Source: Globisporangium splendens
Taxonomy: Eukaryota > Oomycota > Peronosporomycetes > Pythiales > Pythiaceae
Assembly (NCBI GenBank): GCA_006386115.1
Contig: VFIW01000192.1
Location: forward strand, 1-14,692
Direction: 5' to 3'
Length of the DNA: 14,692 bases
Numbering within the stretch: position 1 is the first letter of the stretch; the number at the start of each line of letters is the position of its first letter. Positions 6,506 to 14,692 of the stretch are shown here, piece after piece. The notes beneath the pieces are model-generated. The model had not been told where the DNA came from, searched no databases, and saw only the letters and a list, made by a program, of their open reading frames with translations. The translations under genes were made by a program, and so were the position numbers.

Positions 6506-6845
6506 CTATCACCTCTTAAACGGTTGATAGACGATCAAACGCCCTTTTTATGAGTGCATGTCGACGATTTCGTGGTCCAGAACGCGCCAGCAGGACTGTA
6601 ATCACATTTGCAACTGTGACCCTCTTATTGCTTTTATCACTTAATGAGCACTCTGGTCGCCATCTTCGATACTGCAACCAATTTATTCTTCTTGCACGTT
6701 GCTGTGTGTGCCTTTCGAAAACTGACAGAATGCATCTAGCTGTCTTTTGGACGCGTGACAAAAAATAGATGTGCTCATTGTATTGCAATCAACGTGGGGT
6801 CACTACAACTCGGTTTCTGTGTGACCGTCTGTAGATGCTGATGCA
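6506..6845. other. intergenic stretch, nothing firm
   Basis: ORFs of 72 codons (plus, from an ATG at 6550) and 90 codons (minus) overlap here. The plus one contains a hydrophobic run (TVITFATVTLLLLLSL) but no other sign of a secreted protein. Neither is supported. The stretch follows the 3' end of the gene at 6846. Confidence 0.35.
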
Positions 6846-7475
6846 TTAGACGGTAAGCGACATTGGAAGCCACGGCGTGCTGCTCTTCGCTCTTGACCTC
6901 CGTTTGTTGCGTCGCATCGATGCAAACGTTCTATTTTCGCCGCTTTCATCTCCATCGCTGAAGAGCAACTCCTCGAGAATGTGCAAGTCTTGGGGGTCGA
7001 AAGCTGGCTTGACTCTATTTACAGTTGCACTGGAAAAAATCCGCTCTTTGCTGTGCAACACAAACGGCATGAGGTCCAACCAAAGGTCTTCGGGCTTGGC
7101 GACGCGTTCGTCATCACAGCCGTTTTTGGATGTGCATTCGTGTTCGATCTTCGCGTACTCGCGAGAGACAGATGCAGGATTGCTGTGCCAATGCCCTTCG
7201 CGTTGCTGCATCCTCTTGGTCATACGGCGTCGGTGGTCCAAGCGCATTTGATTCCGGTTCGCTTTTTCACGGTGAACAGCGCAAAATTTGTGCAGCCCGC
7301 CGCTTTTCTTGTTCGTGCGGGGGTTTTCGCAGCGTTTGCTCACGTATTTGCAACGCAGCTCTTCGGGCAGCACGGATACCGACGTGATTGTCGTGTATGC
7401 TGGCGAGTGCATCTGAAACGTGAGCAGGTTTGAGAACTGGCGTTGCTCCGGAAAGAACTCGGAGTACGAAATCAT
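6846..7475 (-). CDS. Cys/His-motif protein of an oomycete-type family, function unknown
   Basis: This is a 209-residue ORF with ATG at 7475. Residues 41-80 carry an ordered motif, C42-x6-C49-x15-C65-x2-H68, followed by R-x-K-A-N-x-N-Q-x-x-L-D (69-80). The four residues are spaced so that they could bind one zinc ion. I recall this layout (C-x-N-x-R, H-x-x-C-x-x-H-R-x-KANxNQ) from many predicted oomycete proteins, but no biochemical role is known to me. After a basic stretch (about 81-93) comes a C-terminal segment with DPQDLHILEELLFSDGDES (near 159-177), acidic and hydrophobic like an activation or protein-binding motif, and then a basic tail. A nuclear or regulatory role is inference. The frame stays open upstream of the ATG without another ATG, so an upstream exon is possible. 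It is not related to the retroelements. Confidence 0.7.
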   Translation of the reverse strand: MISYSEFFPEQRQFSNLLTFQMHSPAYTTITSVSVLPEELRCKYVSKRCENPRTNKKSGGLHKFCAVHREKANRNQMRLDHRRRMTKRMQQREGHWHSNPASVSREYAKIEHECTSKNGCDDERVAKPEDLWLDLMPFVLHSKERIFSSATVNRVKPAFDPQDLHILEELLFSDGDESGENRTFASMRRNKRRSRAKSSTPWLPMSLTV

Positions 7476-7994
7476 GCTTGAGCGGTTGTTACTGGGTGGC
7501 TGGCGTAGAGAAATCTTGAACAGATCGTGTTCAAGAGTGGGATGTTGTCGATTTGAGGACTGTGTGATGTATTCACAGATCCTCTCACGGTAACCTTGGT
7601 GGCTGGGTGAGTAAGCTGGTGCGCAATGGGCTGTCAGTCTTCGCGAGTGGAGAGCTGTGAGCAGAAGGCAGCAATTTGAGGTATAAGCTGTCGGAGACGC
7701 AATGCGCTTGGGGTCGACAGCTCAACAGCGCAGTGAGAGGAGAACCATCGGCTGCTTGATGCATTGAAGGACAACAATAAATAACCGGTTAAAGCATGTG
7801 CCTGTTGCTGAACATCTCTGTAACTTCAAGCCAACAGCTTCTGAGTGACGCAGCCAGTGCGCACTTCTTTAGCGCGGCAGTGTTTTATTCTCTTCACTCA
7901 CTCAACAGAGTTTCCGCTTTGTCGGCTATAAGCTCCCTCAGCGACCAAACAGTCTAAAGCGATGATAGCGACATCACCAACACGAGTAAAGCCA
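7476..7994. other. upstream region of the Cys/His gene, no gene seen
   Basis: About 520 bases with no convincing ORF. It should contain the promoter of the gene at 7475, but no clear GCTCATT initiator is seen close to the ATG. ACCGGTTAA occurs at about 7782-7790, a string also found in the three-copy repeat, but the surrounding sequence does not align. Confidence 0.4.
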
Positions 7995-8475
7995 TCACAC
8001 TGTGAAATTTCTCTTTCGTTCTCTGTGCTTCGCCGCCTCGATTACGCTTCGTGGGTCGTAGAATGCGGTTTGGTTTTCGTTTTCACTAGGACGCAAAGAA
8101 ACCGAATCCCGACACTTCATGCGCGTGTCACTTGTCGCCGTAACAATGTCGCTGTGCGCCATCGAAATAATACGCGCTGTCCAGCGCATCGGCAGCCACA
8201 AAATGGGGCAGATGGAACACACCCATTCCCTGCATCGGACCGGTTAACCACGAACCACCTTTTCGATGAACCCACGTAATAGGATACATTGTGTCCCTCA
8301 ACAGACCACTCGAGCGCAAAAAGGGACGATGAAGAACTCCGACCAACCTATCGAAGAGCATAGTTGCAGTTCTGGTGAATGGGAAACCGCTAGGTGAGCT
8401 TCGACTCAAACGAGCGCAAAAAGCACGTCAACCCCTAATGTGATGGCGCCATTGTTGCCTCTCTCTCTCGAGCGG
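7995..8475 (-). repeat. diverged repeat copy a (decayed coding-like sequence)
   Basis: Read on the minus strand it shares with copies b (11190) and c (14225) the series: purine-rich GA tract, TTAGGG (8438-8433), AACCGGT (8247-8239), a Phe-Val-Ala-Ala-Asp type segment and TTTCGATGG. The minus frame 8409-8128 contains FVAADALDSAYYFDG and is open, but the part before it is in another frame with a stop (GVDVLFALV then TGA). This reads as a decayed member of a protein-coding family that I do not recognise. Copy c is the closest relative. Confidence 0.55.
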
Positions 8476-8726
8476 TAAAATGAAGTGAAAAAAATCCAGT
8501 GTCGAGTGTGCTTGCGCGTTTCTGTGATCGTCAATGCGGTGTCGGGGAAGAGCGATCTTTTTTCTTGGTGCTTGCACGATCTGGGTTTCTGATTCCATTT
8601 CCGGGCTAAACTCTCTAACGCGTCGCTGAAGAAGACTTTCGAGTTGCTGCTGTTCCTGGGCATGCCGTTGGAGATGCGGCTCTCTTTCTGTGTGGTTGGT
8701 TCACCAGTATCTTTTTCCCTTGTATA
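8406..8726 (-). CDS. hypothetical ORF running into repeat copy a
   Basis: The frame is open from about 8750 to TGA at 8406; the first ATG is at about 8732. The predicted product is Lys/Arg/Ser-rich and its last 20 residues (SRERGNNGAITLG) are in the frame shared with copies b and c of the repeat. It may be the start of the decayed gene or noise. No domain is recognised. Confidence 0.22.
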   Translation of the reverse strand, partial: YTREKDTGEPTTQKESRISNGMPRNSSNSKVFFSDALESLARKWNQKPRSCKHQEKRSLFPDTALTITETRKHTRHWIFFTSFYRSRERGNNGAITLGVDVLFALV

Positions 8727-9583
8727 TTTCATTTCACAAACTGCTGTCAAGCATCACTGTCTCAACTATCTCTCGTGCTCTCAATCTCACTGCCGCCGCT
8801 ACGACTTTCCACCCGAGCAAACTCGGAGCAGAGGACAGGTGTCGTGATATCACGAACCGACTTGAAGCAACACTGACGGTCTCTACAGTCTTCTCAATGT
8901 CTTGCATGTGCGATTACCACGAAGCGAATGCATCTGAATGTTGCAGTCTGCGTCCTGAAAAAGATAACTGAGAAGCACGCGTGATTAAGCAGCTGTGAAC
9001 TGATCACGCTTTCGTCTGGCATCGACCGCCGCTCCGGCATATGACGTCATATCAGGCTAGGAGGACGTTTATACTGGAAGTCGTTCCAGTGGATCGGTTA
9101 AAACGTACTGGGACAAAGACAAAGAGAAAACACGAATGTGGAAGGTAGGCTTTATTGTTTGCTTCAGTCTAGTAAACCCTACAATATGTACGATCTATTG
9201 CCTGTGTTGTGTCGTTTGTCAGCCGGGTTGTTTCAGTTGGGTTGTACCTGGTCATACGCGTGTCATGCTAGAGGTGACCAAGCAGGTCTGGATCTAGAGC
9301 AGTCGCTCTTGGAGACAAAGAGAAAACATACTTGCTGATGGTGTAAATTAGTTTGTGACTCTTCGACCGAGCGTACTTGTACGTTACAAACTAGGTCCAG
9401 TGCGCTGGTGAAAACAAAAAGATCCAACCGCTTCGGTCGCGATCAGAAAAACGAGGTTTTCGTAAGGAAAGCAACCAAGTGATGAAGACGGCAACAAGAA
9501 AATCGCTTCGACCGCGATAAAAAATGCAGTGTCAATCGCTTCGCTCGCAATCGACAGACAAACAGGACAGCGAAGCATGCAGG
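8727..9583. other. intergenic stretch with short palindromes and repeats
   Basis: No gene is supported. It contains a 14 bp palindrome TCGTGATATCACGA (8842-8855), a 14 bp palindrome ATATGACGTCATAT (9039-9052), a 7 bp stem-loop ACTGGAA/TTCCAGT (9073-9090) and three short repeats of CGCTTCG-NYCGCRAT at 9429, 9504 and 9537. GACAAAGAGAAAACA appears twice (near 9117 and 9313). Confidence 0.5.
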
Positions 9584-11024
9584 TCACGACAATGAAGTCG
9601 ATTGGAACGAGGCGCAGACAGCGGCCAACACTACGTTGGTGATACACAGCGTGTCTTCGGTGAGATCAGTCAAACTGTCCTCCGGAATGTCCAACTTGCT
9701 CGGATGTAACTTAGACTGAGCCCACCTTTTCAAGACGATCACCTGCTTGCTCGCTGAGTCCGACGAGTTGCGATCGTCCTTTTTCGAAGATTGAGGCCGG
9801 TCGTCTGGAGCCTCATCGACTGCGATGCCGTTCGCTGGGTAAGGCGTGACCATCCAGATACTTGTGATATCCTGTCTGACGCATTCATGTGGGTGATATG
9901 GATAGAGATCGTCGCGTTCGACGAACGTAGTGGTCACAATGCATTCGCCTCTGGTATCGCTCTCATCTCTTGATGAAGGTAGTGCCAATGGGGTCTGCGT
10001 GAACTGAGAAAAGATGGCGCTGTTGATCTCGACGTCTACACCGTAGCTTGTGCAGAGCACGCGAAGCTGCGATGCCAATCCATCGCCAGAATGGTACTTC
10101 TCTCGAAGTTCGACATTCGACTTCTCGGCCATACAAGCATCCACGTTGAAGACGTGGAAGATAATCGCATCGTATACTTGCTTGACACTAGCAGCATGGT
10201 TCAACGGGATTACATCCACTTTCGCTGCAAAGTTATCGCCATTTTTCGTGCGGAGTCTCGTGGTTTGTGAAGAGCGCCTCAACGGGTTGATGAACTGCGT
10301 GCGCGCCTCGATGAACCGTTTTCCGTGGCAAAGTTGTTCCTCCCGGATCTCATTTAGAAGCTGTTGACGTTGGCTTGGATCACTACCGAGATGAAGCGAT
10401 GCTATCACAGGATTGGATACGTGCTCACTCTAGTAAATGTACCAGGAAGGAAAGAAGTATGCGTGAGAATGAGCACATACGAGTGTATGTACCATCATAC
10501 AGCGTCAATGCTTGCAACTCACCATATCGAGGGACATTGTTGACTGAAACCCCGCAGCCAGGTGTTGCTGGTTTCGCAAAATCTCCCGTAGCAAGGTTTT
10601 TTCAAGTTTGCTTTGGAAGATACTTTGCTCGTCAGGAATACCAGCGCGGTGTTTCAAGTAGTCCAATTTTGCCCCCAAGAAGCTAAGCTCCTTCGTAAGA
10701 TTCTCCTTCTCTTCCTACGTAAATGTCAACATAGCAAGCGAGATTAATGACAACACCAAAACTTGGTCACTTCCACGAGAATCATAGAATACGCACCTTG
10801 CGCATCTCGTACGTACGTTTTCTTGGTGTAGGTTGATTTGGCGTTGTCGGTGATCCGGACTCCTCCATATCGTTCGCCCTGAAGATATCGTTTTGGTCAT
10901 TCAGATCGGTATTGATCCAAGCCAACAGATCTCCAAGCGGAAGTTGGTTCTCGCCCTCCTCGGTTAAAGGTATTACTGCTATGAGATCATCGGTGCCCTG
11001 GGTACTGTCTTGGACGCTGCCCAT
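9584..11024 (-). CDS. bZIP-like / START-like protein, three exons
   Basis: The model is exon 1 11024-10797 (76 codons), intron 10796-10715, exon 2 10714-10523 (64 codons), intron 10522-10430 and exon 3 10429-9584 (281 codons plus TGA). Both introns are phase 0 with GT/AG ends, and the product is 421 residues. Residues 1-65 are acidic (GDLLAWINTDLND). A short basic patch (PRKRTYEMRK) leads into a predicted coiled coil at about 75-105, as in bZIP-like factors. Exon 3 carries the body seen in an expanded oomycete family of bZIP-like proteins with a lipid-binding-like (START-like) module: VKQVYDAIIFHVFN (222-235), DDLYPYHPHECVR (313-325) and VIVLKRWAQSKLHP (370-383). The family assignment is from memory; its function is unproven, and nuclear regulation is inference. 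A CA-rich initiator-like sequence lies 19-33 bases before the ATG. Confidence 0.75.
10430..10522 (-). other. intron 2 of the bZIP-like/START-like gene
   Basis: The 93-base intron starts GTGAGT after an ATG codon and ends TTTACTAG. Removing it joins LDM to SEHV in one frame, and the next exon is open for 281 codons. The length and border sequences are as expected for oomycete introns. Confidence 0.75.
10715..10796 (-). other. intron 1 of the bZIP-like/START-like gene
   Basis: The 82-base intron starts GTGCGT after AAG and ends TTTACGTAG. It contains an in-frame stop, so it must be removed. Removal joins the basic patch (EMRK) directly to the coiled coil (EEKENLTKEL), which is a strong sign that the model is correct. 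Confidence 0.75.
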
Positions 11025-11042
11025 CTTATTTAGTGGCGGATT

Positions 11043-11057
11043 GAATTGTGGGGGAGC
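11043..11057 (-). promoter_or_regulatory. possible oomycete initiator upstream of the START-like gene
   Basis: The minus strand reads GCTCCCCCACAATTC, 19 to 33 bases before the ATG at 11024. It resembles the oomycete initiator consensus GCTCATTYYNCAWTTT in its GCTC start and CAATT end, but lacks the central ATT. The short distance to the ATG is common in oomycete genes. Weak by sequence alone. Confidence 0.3.
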
Positions 11058-11133
11058 GAAAGGACATTCAACGATTTGTACTTTGCTCGTTTGAACTTAA
11101 ACAGCGCACCAACCTTGATGCAGTGGCCGCTCT

Positions 11134-11195
11134 ATGTCCTCGCATTCACCACCTCCTACAAGGCGCACACTCATCGCGTTTCTTTCTTCAAGAGT

Positions 11196-11234
<39 letters not shown>

Positions 11235-11379
11235 TGAAAAACAACAACACCACCCATTAGGGTTGCTGCGTTTGTGCTCGCTTGGGTCTGCGCGGAGGGG
11301 AGCCATCAATGGAGGCACTGGCGTTGAAGCTGACCCAGCCGTTTACTCTAGGTTTCCATCTCACAAGCTGGCAGGTTGA
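11134..11379 (+). pseudogene. ORF at the start of repeat copy b
   Basis: An 81-codon ORF starts with ATG at 11134, divergent from the START-like gene. The GA microsatellite is translated as an Arg-Glu run, then HHPLGLLRL and INGGTGVEADPAVY follow. Copy c has the matching HPLGLLAL and EADLTVY in the same frame, also after an ATG-led start, so this is probably the true N-terminal frame of the family. The frame stops at 11377-11379, and the rest of the homology (EFTINRF near 11488) is beyond further stops. Family not recognised. Confidence 0.35.
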
Positions 11380-11645
11380 AAGAAAGTTGTCGTGGTCTGA
11401 GCTTGCACTTAAAGACGTGCTGTTGGGGCGACGCATACTCTATTAACTGGACGAAGAGCGCATGAAGATAGAGATGGGGACACGATTGAGTTCACCATTA
11501 ACCGGTTCGGCGAAGTGGTGGGGACGGGGTCATTTCAATCTGTTATGTCCGTTTCATGGCTGATAAACTGTGGGACGTCCACACGTTTCGATGCGCGCGA
11601 CATTGCGAGTCTGAGAGAGGAACCACCAGTCGTGGTTCTGGCAGC
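11190..11645 (+). repeat. diverged repeat copy b (decayed coding-like sequence)
   Basis: On the plus strand the series seen in copies a and c recurs: GA tract, TTAGGG (11257-11262), AAACGG, ACCATTAACCGGTTC (about 11494-11508) and TTTCGATGCG (about 11586). The downstream frame from about 11470 to 11787 is open and contains EFTINRFGEVVGTGSF. Several stops separate the two parts, so it is broken. Confidence 0.6.
11200..11229 (+). repeat. (GA)15 microsatellite
   Basis: Fifteen perfect GA units. It lies 170 bases upstream of the START-like gene's ATG and at the GA-rich spot that copies a and c of the diverged repeat also have, in shorter form. It probably expanded from that spot. Confidence 0.95.
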
Positions 11646-11952
11646 CCAACGTAATCAGCGCGGCGGCATTCATGCATGTTGTTTCTTGTCGAAAGCTGGT
11701 TGCCAGGTGTGCTGGTGGTGCCATAGGTCAAGGGGTGCTGAACACACAAATCTTCTTTTCAGGTACGGGTTCTGCTGTGTTTCATGAGCAAACTGGAGAA
11801 ACGAGAGTATTCAAGTCGAGACTGTTGTGTGCGTTTTTTTGTGGTGGTGGTGTCTTTACTCCCTCGCTGATCGAAGTGGTGGAGAGTTACACTTGTGACC
11901 GGTTGTTGTTGGCACATCAAATGTTCTATTTGACAGTTTCTGTTTCGCAGTG
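11646..11952. other. tail of ORFs from copy b, nothing firm
   Basis: Two plus-strand frames (to 11787 and to 11956) are open here, but their products are Cys-rich and irregular and lack any motif. I see no gene. Confidence 0.35.
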
Positions 11953-12315
11953 CTAAACTTGAAAAGGACGAGCCTGTCCATGGGGTTGATTGCTGTCCCC
12001 GCACGTTTTGACAATAAAATCTCGAACAACTGCGTCCACTAGCCAAACAGGGGACAACCGGATCATTGCGTGTACCTCAATAGCCCTCAAAGTGGATTGA
12101 AGTGCGTAACCACAGCCAAAGCCGACTCCAGCAACCGACGACCAATCACACATAGCATCCCGACCAACTCTTCGGAAAGCACTGCCCATCCTGGGTACAT
12201 GACACGCAACCGTGCACCACGTCCGCCTGAGATGCACAAGACCATCATAGCTCACGAAGAGAGTCGTGTCGTTACGGGAATCGAGAACTTCGGAAAAGCG
12301 AAATCGTGATGGCAA
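11953..12315 (-). CDS. hypothetical ORF or remnant
   Basis: This minus-strand frame of about 120 codons ends in TAG at 11953. Its longest form begins with TTG; the first ATG is internal, in PRMGSAFRRVG. The predicted peptide reads moderately like protein (GLVHLRRTW, SVAGVGFGCGYALQ) but matches no family I know. It may be a decayed exon. Confidence 0.22.
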   Translation of the reverse strand: MPSRFRFSEVLDSRNDTTLFVSYDGLVHLRRTWCTVACHVPRMGSAFRRVGRDAMCDWSSVAGVGFGCGYALQSTLRAIEVHAMIRLSPVWLVDAVVRDFIVKTCGDSNQPHGQARPFQV

Positions 12316-12498
12316 CCCTGAGCGTGATTACGAAAAATAGACTGAGCCACGCACTGAAACGAGTCCTCTTACCACCATTTCCACAAATCCAAGTCGAAAC
12401 GAACGTCGGACATGGACGAACAGCTCTGATCGGGGTAGTCCGTTCAGCTGTCGAAGATTTTTCTGTCCGTGTCGCCCAGCCTTATCCATCCCTGACTC

Positions 12499-12945
12499 TC
12501 AAGTGGAGACAATCGTTCGTGTCAGCTGCAAACTCGACATCGATCTGAAGTCATGCAGTTTGCCAAAAGAAATTTCGTTCGGTGAACTCAACAGCGGGTC
12601 GTAACCTTCCAACGAGTGCTCAAAAGTGTGGATAAGGCACAGTTGTTCTGAATATACTCCCTTGTAGCAACCGTCAACTAATGTAATGCAATAGGAAGGC
12701 TGAAGTGCGAGCTCCAGCCTTCCTAGGGTGAAATCAAAACTTCCAACAACAAATCCAGAAGTCTCGTCGCGTTGCTCTAAGATATTACAGAGATCGCCGA
12801 GGACGAGTCTAGTCTTGAGCTCCAAACGCACTCGCCCGAGAGCCCAACATCGTACCTGACGGAGGCTCAAAGCAAATGGCGTCAGCTCGGTTCTCGGCAT
12901 TCGCTTTGAGCGCATTCGTTGTGCAGTATATTCTGAGAGATTCAC
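12499..12945 (-). CDS. hypothetical ORF or remnant
   Basis: An open frame of 148 codons on the minus strand begins with GTG; the first ATG is at 12915. The product includes LELKTRLVLGDLCNILEQRDE and FVVGSFDFTLGRLELALQPS, which look like alternating strand and helix, but no family is recognised. An 11 bp inverted repeat (12692-12725) lies inside it and would form a hairpin in the RNA. Codon use gives no clear sign. Confidence 0.28.
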   Translation of the reverse strand: MNLSEYTAQRMRSKRMPRTELTPFALSLRQVRCWALGRVRLELKTRLVLGDLCNILEQRDETSGFVVGSFDFTLGRLELALQPSYCITLVDGCYKGVYSEQLCLIHTFEHSLEGYDPLLSSPNEISFGKLHDFRSMSSLQLTRTIVST

Positions 12946-13112
12946 ATTGGCCAGCTATTCGAGGACTCGCCTCGAAGCTTCACACGCAGCTCCGACGAAT
13001 CTCTGCTGGTTTCCTGCGTCGGTGCGGAAGCAGCACTGTAGCTATCTGCAGAAGGTCAAGTAGCCTGCTGAATTAATCACAATTTACTGTGATTTGCTTG
13101 GGAGTTGGTGTC

Positions 13113-13484
13113 TCATTGCAATGAATGATGTGTCAGCATGTTCCCTCTTTTGGCTCGTGTTCTGTGTTTTCGCCCACACTTCTTGGTATTGTCCTTTTTA
13201 GTCATGCCCTCTACCATTTCGTAATCGTGTTCGTGGTTGCCCATCCTGATTTTGTTTTTCAGAATTTTCGTTTTTCTACCGCGTTTATTGCGACGGAGGT
13301 CATCCTGCAGTGTTATTGTCTCAGTCGGACGTGGGATAAAGTAGTCGGTTGCGTGCCATATGCCCAAAGAGCTCAAGTGAGAGGAGAATTGCCGGGGTTC
13401 CTCGTTTTCTAGAGTGAAGATCGGTGGTGGTGTTATATCTGATTGGCGTCCTGTAGACGTCGAGTCAGCTTCGACGTTGCACAA
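13113..13484 (-). CDS. hypothetical basic ORF or exon
   Basis: The minus-strand frame is open from about 13540 to TGA at 13113 and has no ATG at its 5' end; a TTGTAG just upstream could be a splice acceptor. The product ends in a Lys/Arg-rich segment (RRNKRGRKTKILKNK and KKCGRKHRTRAKRG) that resembles a nuclear or nucleic-acid-binding tail. The opposite strand has a hydrophobic 95-codon ORF, as expected from antisense reading of Lys codons. Could be the last exon of a lost gene. Confidence 0.28.
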   Translation of the reverse strand: MCNVEADSTSTGRQSDITPPPIFTLENEEPRQFSSHLSSLGIWHATDYFIPRPTETITLQDDLRRNKRGRKTKILKNKIRMGNHEHDYEMVEGMTKKDNTKKCGRKHRTRAKRGNMLTHHSLQ

Positions 13485-14224
13485 TGTTCTATATCCACTT
13501 TGCCCCTTGAGATGGCTACAATATACCGGTGCATTCTACTTGTAGGCTGCAATATGGAGTTTTCGTTTAGTAGTATGAAAGTTGCAAAGTGGTCCGATTT
13601 TGGCGTGAATGGAAGGTTGTTGTGACGTGTCCTGCCGCCATAACAACATTATTTCGTGATTGCTGAGATGGACCCTTCAAGCAGTTCGCAAACGGTTAAA
13701 AGCTCATCTGCGTCCAGAGGATACAGTTCTTCGACATTTCGGATCATATCGGACGTGGACGGCAGACACTGCCGTAACAAAAACCAAACAACAGGCGCAA
13801 CAATTTGTCTCCAATTGCATGCATACATCCTGTGGGCAGGTATCCTCTCATCTGTCAAAAATTGCAGTTGTAGTTGGTTTGAAGCTGTGAGAAAAGTCGA
13901 AGTCGGTTAACTTTTGTTTTTCAGCCCTCGAAGGCAAGAGGCAGACAGACTGAGTAAACAAGCTGACCGACCACAAAGCCTCGCCACTTTCTAGTTGTTT
14001 TTCAACGCACCCGAAAGCGCCACCGCTTTGAAAGAAGCACGCTACCAGGGAGGCTTCGACGTGTCAATTTCGCTGTTTAGCGCGAGATAACAATTGATAT
14101 CAGATACCGCCAAACACTGCTTTGCACAGCATCGACAGCATCGACAACAATCGTTTTCTCTCCACAGTAGATTACGTCTGTGCGGAATCGCGTCTGGCTA
14201 CGTGAACCCAATGTATCCCCACAA
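13485..14224. other. stretch with small overlapping ORFs, no gene supported
   Basis: ORFs of 60-84 codons exist on both strands. At 13649-13858 the minus frame reads EELYPLDADELLTVCELLEG and the plus frame (ATG at about 13669) a Ser-rich peptide; neither can be preferred and no domain is known. The remainder looks non-coding. Confidence 0.35.
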
Positions 14225-14680
14225 GGCTCAAATATCGAAGCTAGCACACAGATCCTAGATCGGCGCTTCTCCGTGGACGTGTCACTGTCGCCGCACATCG
14301 AAATATGCGCAAGCCTCGCTGCCGATTGACAGCCACAAATTCGGTATCACAGATGGAATACGGCCCGGCTGTACCCATTTTCTGTGTCAAACCGGTTAAT
14401 GCTGAACCCAATTGCCTGCCGCCCACATCTCCGTCGTCTCTCCACGTCGACACAGCAAAAACTGAGGCTACCTGTTCTGGACACCCTCTCGAGCGCATAG
14501 CAATGCACACCGAGCCGTTGAAGAGCATACTTGCCGTAGTAAACGGTTAGGTCTGCTTCAAGGACGCTGCTTCCATTGATTTCGATGCAAGCCCACACGA
14601 GAGCAAGAAGCCCTAATGGATGGCGCCAATGTTTCTCTCTCACTCTCTGTGCAGCGCGAAGAAGGGGCACGGCGTGCATG
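14225..14680 (-). repeat. diverged repeat copy c, longest open frame
   Basis: This is the third copy, on the minus strand. An ORF starts with ATG at 14679 and ends at 14347 (110 codons). It includes REKHWRHPLGLLAL, EADLTVYYGKY and GFSINRFDTENG, all matching copy b in frame. After the stop, homology to copies a and b continues in other frames (FVAVNRQRG, then TTTCGATG at about 14297), so this copy is broken too, but less so than the others. No family is recognised. The right edge reaches almost to the window end. Confidence 0.55.
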
Positions 14681-14692
14681 TGCGTACGCTCG

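Noticed and set aside
6550..6768. Small plus-strand ORF with a hydrophobic stretch as a possible secreted effector
   Set aside because: The hydrophobic run starts at about residue 16 after an Arg-rich start, no RXLR or cleavage site is clear, and an ORF of similar length lies opposite.
9384..9647. Minus ORF of 87 codons with IATEA/IAVEA/IASEA repeats
   Set aside because: It is made by the three short DNA repeats downstream of the START-like gene and overlaps its last codons in another frame.
10375..10686. Plus-strand ORF of 103 codons
   Set aside because: It lies opposite exon 2, intron 2 and the start of exon 3 of the START-like gene, which explain the sequence better.
13125..13412. Hydrophobic plus-strand ORF resembling a membrane protein
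   Set aside because: Hydrophobicity is the expected antisense reading of a Lys/Arg-rich frame on the other strand; no other support.
1..14692. CRISPR arrays, rRNA or tRNA genes, bacterial-type operons
   Set aside because: No regularly spaced repeats, no cloverleaf or rRNA motifs seen, and introns plus LTR elements indicate a eukaryotic nuclear genome.

Overview
The window looks like a repeat-rich part of an oomycete (Phytophthora/Pythium-type) nuclear genome. Four things point there: Ty3/gypsy Gag proteins and an integrase-type chromodomain of chromovirus style; LTRs carrying GCTCATT, the core of the oomycete initiator; a three-exon gene with 82 and 93 bp introns that resembles the expanded oomycete bZIP-like/START-like family; and a Cys/His protein of a type I associate with oomycetes. 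The assignment rests on pattern recognition, not on a database search.

Left third (1-5880) is a pile of LTR retrotransposon pieces. Element A (minus strand, 1-1892) has a complete 5' LTR (1286-1892), a PBS-like site, an intact CCHC Gag (135-983) and the start of pol running off the window, joined to gag by what looks like a textbook -1 frameshift signal. Beside it lies a short broken gag piece (1893-2087, minus). Element C (plus strand, 2088-3684) has its own LTR family, a PBS and a Gag that stops exactly where another LTR begins (3685-4288; same family as the LTR of A, about 98% identical by eye, opposite orientation). That LTR runs directly into the chromodomain end of a pol gene, a polypurine tract and a 3' LTR of a sister subfamily (4973-5572). 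A 267-codon antisense ORF with a nuclear-localisation-like patch spans this 3' region.

Middle (5880-11100) is gene-poor. The two best host genes are on the minus strand: a 209-residue Cys/His protein (6846-7475) and the spliced bZIP-like/START-like protein (9584-11024, 421 residues after splicing). Between and beside them are weak ORFs, short palindromes and small repeats.

Right third (11100-14692) contains no gene I can name. It holds a (GA)15 tract and two of three diverged copies of one roughly 0.45 kb sequence; the third copy lies near 8.0-8.5 kb. The copies share reading frame and protein-like motifs but carry stops and frameshifts, so they look like decaying members of an unrecognised gene or element family. 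Several other ORFs here may be remnants and are given low confidence.
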